This document shows positions 7,156 through 9,140 of a stretch of 9,140 nt of DNA, one piece after another. Within the stretch, counting starts at the first letter, position 1; each line of letters starts with the position of its first letter. The translations under genes were made by a program, and so were the position numbers. The stretch is from an uncultured Chloroflexota bacterium. GTDB taxonomy: Bacteria > Chloroflexota > Chloroflexia > Chloroflexales > Roseiflexaceae. The notes beneath the pieces were generated by a model. It saw only the letters and a list, made by a program, of their open reading frames with translations, was not told where the DNA came from and ran no database searches. The stretch is taken from contig CALFIC010000074.1 in NCBI GenBank assembly GCA_937876225.1, positions 1 through 9,140 on the forward strand. The letters run 5' to 3'.

Positions 7156-7165
7156 TCACTAAATA

Positions 7166-7198
7166 CTGTCATCAAACTGTCATCAAAATGTCATCAAA
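7166..7198 (+). promoter_or_regulatory. Three 11-bp direct repeats resembling a PHO box
   Basis: CTGTCATCAAA occurs at 7166-7176 and 7177-7187, and ATGTCATCAAA at 7188-7198, in perfect 11-bp phase. The classical PhoB site is built of 11-bp direct units, each with CTGTCAT plus an A/T-rich 4-mer, so two units match the heptamer fully and the third matches 6 of 7. The box reads rightward, opposite to both flanking genes. It lies about 30 bp after the acyltransferase stop and 300 bp before the giant gene. Binding by a PhoB-like or other OmpR-family regulator is inference. Confidence 0.45.
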
Positions 7199-7224
7199 AA
7201 ACAATATGTCCGATTGAATTCGCA

Positions 7225-9039
7225 TTATTCAGGGTAGACGCGGTCGCGCCAGCGCAACAACGGGGCTTCGACGACACGATAACTCAGCGTCGCAGCCACA
7301 AATGTCATGGCGAGGTACAACCCAAATAAGCCAATCAACATTGGCCACGACGTCGCAGCCCCAAACTGCTGCGACAGCCATTGTTGCATCATGACATTGT
7401 AGAGATAGGCCGAATAGCTCACCAACGCAATCCCTGCAAACAATCGATTGAGTGGGGGCCACGCAAACGACACAAACGCATCAAATGCGGGAATAAGCAG
7501 CGCCGCCCCAATCGTAATCAGCATATGCCCAGCAAACAATGCCAGCATATACCAACGCGCTTGATCGAGCATCAGCATCACCCCCACCGTGGCAATCACC
7601 AGACCCGGGGCAACACCCATCTGCGCCAGCTGGGTAAATAGTGCCGGACGTTCACGGCGGAGCCACTGGATGAGGATGCCCCACACCATACAATCGAGGC
7701 GGGCATAGCTCACGATTTCACTATTGCCGACGACTTGGAGGGGTAACCAGTATTGCAACCCAATCCGACAAAGCATCGCGGCACCAGCAAACAACAGCAG
7801 GGTCGTTGCCAATGCCCGTCGTGCCGGTAGTTTTTTTACCAAAAAAAATAACAATAACGGGAACAACAAATAAAAGAGCTCTTCGGCGCCCAAACTCCAC
7901 CAAAACGAATGTTCGCTAGCCAAATGATAGGGGTTAACGCTCCCCACAAACATAATACTCGCAAGATAATCGGCGCTATTACGGGGGGCTGCGATAAACC
8001 AAACCACAATAGCCGAGAGGTAGGCTGCCGGCAATGTTCGGAGCCAACGCCGCATCCAAAAGCGCTGCACCACGGCAAATTCACCGATGCGGGTAAGTGT
8101 GCGCAGAAGAATGCCCCCGATTAAGTAGCCACTCAAGGCAAAAAATATATCAACACCCACGGCCCCGAGATACAACGTCCAGCGAAACAGCGCCGGTTTT
8201 GCAGACCACTCTGCAAATACTAACGGGGTGAAATGAGCACATACCACACACAACACCGCAATCGCCCGCATCACATCGAGCCCCAAACGGCGCTTTTGGT
8301 CGGGAAGGGGCACTACAACTCCCCCCACAATCGGCCGGTATTGACGCCATAGTGCCAGTAAAATGACCACACATGTGGCATAGCGGCCATTACGATCCAG
8401 CCATAACGAGGGATTCCCAAAGCCCGTCCGTGACTCTTGATAGACCATGGTTACATACAGCCCACACAACAATATATAGGCCAGCACACCCAACCAACGA
8501 CTCCGCCGTAGCAGTAACGCCACTAGTCCCAGCGGCAACCAAAGGTCAAGCCCCCCAGCAACGTGGGACCACCATGATTGGCGCAAGAGCGTCACCGTAA
8601 TATCAGCTAGGAGCACCCCGATGGGGCGCCGGTCGCCGGGGACATGTGTCGTCGGGCTTTGCAGCACCAGCTCCGTCTGCGCTGGAGCCAGCAACATCGC
8701 TACAGTACGCCATTGCGCACTAGGATGGGTTAAAACACTATGCCCATCACTCATCATCGTGACTGGCAAATTACTATCCGGCGGTTGCAACCAGCGGAAT
8801 TGCACGCGCCGCCACGCAACGTCGGTGCCATACGGAATAGTGATATGCGTATCACCCGTCGACCAGGCTCCGTGGGCTTCTGGGGCGCGGATGCCGACGA
8901 CAAGGTTGCGGTTGGCAAGGTCGATTGTCACTGTCGGCGTGGCCGTCGCAAGCCATGCCATCATCACCAGCAAACTAAGCAACGCACACGCACCCAACGC
9001 CCAATTATTTCGGTGCAGATTCCGCTGCGTCATCGCCAT
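7225..9039 (-). CDS. Acyltransferase-3 (OafA-like) membrane protein with N-terminal outward-facing domain
   Basis: Residues are numbered from the ATG at 9051. I prefer Met5 (9039), because GGTGA lies 5 bases before it, whereas GGA abuts the first ATG. One membrane helix (about 17-38) precedes a soluble, beta-rich segment (about 40-155), then further helices (about 169-205 and 222-236). From about 256 to 597 the acyltransferase-3 core is clear: GLDVMRAIAV with Arg262 and the likely catalytic His273 (AHF), FFALSGYLI at 303-311, Arg-rich RFWMRRWLRTLPAAY at 330-344, WWSLGAEELFYLLFP at 384-398, RLDCMVWG at 451-458, and SYRVVEAPLLRW near the end. Members of PF01757 move acyl groups, often acetyl, onto sugars of O-antigen, exopolysaccharide, peptidoglycan or lipids. 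The acceptor is unknown here. At about 604 residues it is longer than a bare core because of the N-terminal part. Confidence 0.95.
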   Translation of the reverse strand: MAMTQRNLHRNNWALGACALLSLLVMMAWLATATPTVTIDLANRNLVVGIRAPEAHGAWSTGDTHITIPYGTDVAWRRVQFRWLQPPDSNLPVTMMSDGHSVLTHPSAQWRTVAMLLAPAQTELVLQSPTTHVPGDRRPIGVLLADITVTLLRQSWWSHVAGGLDLWLPLGLVALLLRRSRWLGVLAYILLCGLYVTMVYQESRTGFGNPSLWLDRNGRYATCVVILLALWRQYRPIVGGVVVPLPDQKRRLGLDVMRAIAVLCVVCAHFTPLVFAEWSAKPALFRWTLYLGAVGVDIFFALSGYLIGGILLRTLTRIGEFAVVQRFWMRRWLRTLPAAYLSAIVVWFIAAPRNSADYLASIMFVGSVNPYHLASEHSFWWSLGAEELFYLLFPLLLFFLVKKLPARRALATTLLLFAGAAMLCRIGLQYWLPLQVVGNSEIVSYARLDCMVWGILIQWLRRERPALFTQLAQMGVAPGLVIATVGVMLMLDQARWYMLALFAGHMLITIGAALLIPAFDAFVSFAWPPLNRLFAGIALVSYSAYLYNVMMQQWLSQQFGAATSWPMLIGLFGLYLAMTFVAATLSYRVVEAPLLRWRDRVYPE

Positions 9040-9072
9040 ACAATTCACCATTCCAATGCCACACGTAAGGGT

Positions 9073-9078
9073 ATTATA
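9073..9078 (-). promoter_or_regulatory. Candidate -10 box of the acyltransferase gene
   Basis: A perfect leftward TATAAT lies 34 bases before the preferred start at 9039 and 22 before the outer ATG at 9051. No good -35 hexamer stands 16-18 bp upstream (CACTCA, ACACTC and AACACT at those spacings), and no TG extension precedes it. If real, the promoter relies on an activator or an alternative upstream contact. Confidence 0.4.
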
Positions 9079-9140
9079 TCGTACTCGTATCTAATGAGTG
9101 TTATTACTAAAAAATAATTAGGCGGCAGGTGAATTTTTTC

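Noticed and set aside
7166..7198. Iteron-type replication origin
   Set aside because: Three 11-bp repeats beside an AT-rich stretch could suggest one, but there is no DnaA box, no replication gene and no plasmid context; the unit fits a regulator site better.
8621..9117. Plus-strand open frames of 125-157 codons opposite the acyltransferase N-terminus
   Set aside because: Rich in His, Arg and Cys without hydrophobic pattern or known motif; the opposite strand has a clear membrane protein with family motifs.

Overview
The window looks like a chromosomal segment of a Chloroflexota bacterium, most plausibly the class Chloroflexia (Herpetosiphon or Chloroflexales-like). The reasons are long Thr-x-Thr-Pro stalks, secreted proteins built from NPSFE-type, Calx-beta-like, Ig-like and RCC1 modules, and a membrane acyltransferase preceded by an outward-facing beta domain of a kind I associate with that phylum. 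The assignment rests on protein style only; no marker gene is present.

Layout. Positions 1-65 hold the last 20 codons of a rightward gene whose product ends in a Thr/Pro/Asp repeat, closed by a textbook terminator at 82-120. After about 290 bp with nothing recognisable, a perfect 36-bp palindrome (413-448) terminates the leftward giant gene at 467-6865. That gene encodes a secreted protein of about 2,130 residues: signal peptide, NPSFE-type domain, Calx-beta-like domain, Thr/Pro linker, an unrecognised beta-rich region plus a DUF11-like domain, a 148-residue Thr/Pro stalk, nine Ig-like repeats, a short Thr/Pro linker, a seven-unit RCC1-like propeller, and a basic Thr/Pro tail ending at the stop codon. 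Upstream lies a strikingly AT-rich gap (6875-7224, about 19% G+C in its core). The gap contains a small inverted repeat and three 11-bp direct repeats that match the classical PHO-box unit. A second leftward gene (7225-9039) encodes an acyltransferase-3 family membrane protein with an extra N-terminal outward-facing domain and a good -10 box upstream.

Working together. The two main proteins act at or outside the cytoplasmic membrane. The giant protein looks like a surface stalk or adhesin-like display protein, and the acyltransferase probably decorates an envelope glycan. Their 350-bp separation and the AT-rich gap argue against a simple operon, and any functional link is inference. The most interesting sequence-level observations are the layered duplication history of the Ig array (two-domain and four-domain periods, with a DNA tract homogenised between copies), the expandable stalk minisatellite, the shared Thr-x-Thr-Pro C-termini of two convergent genes, and the PHO-box-like triplet.
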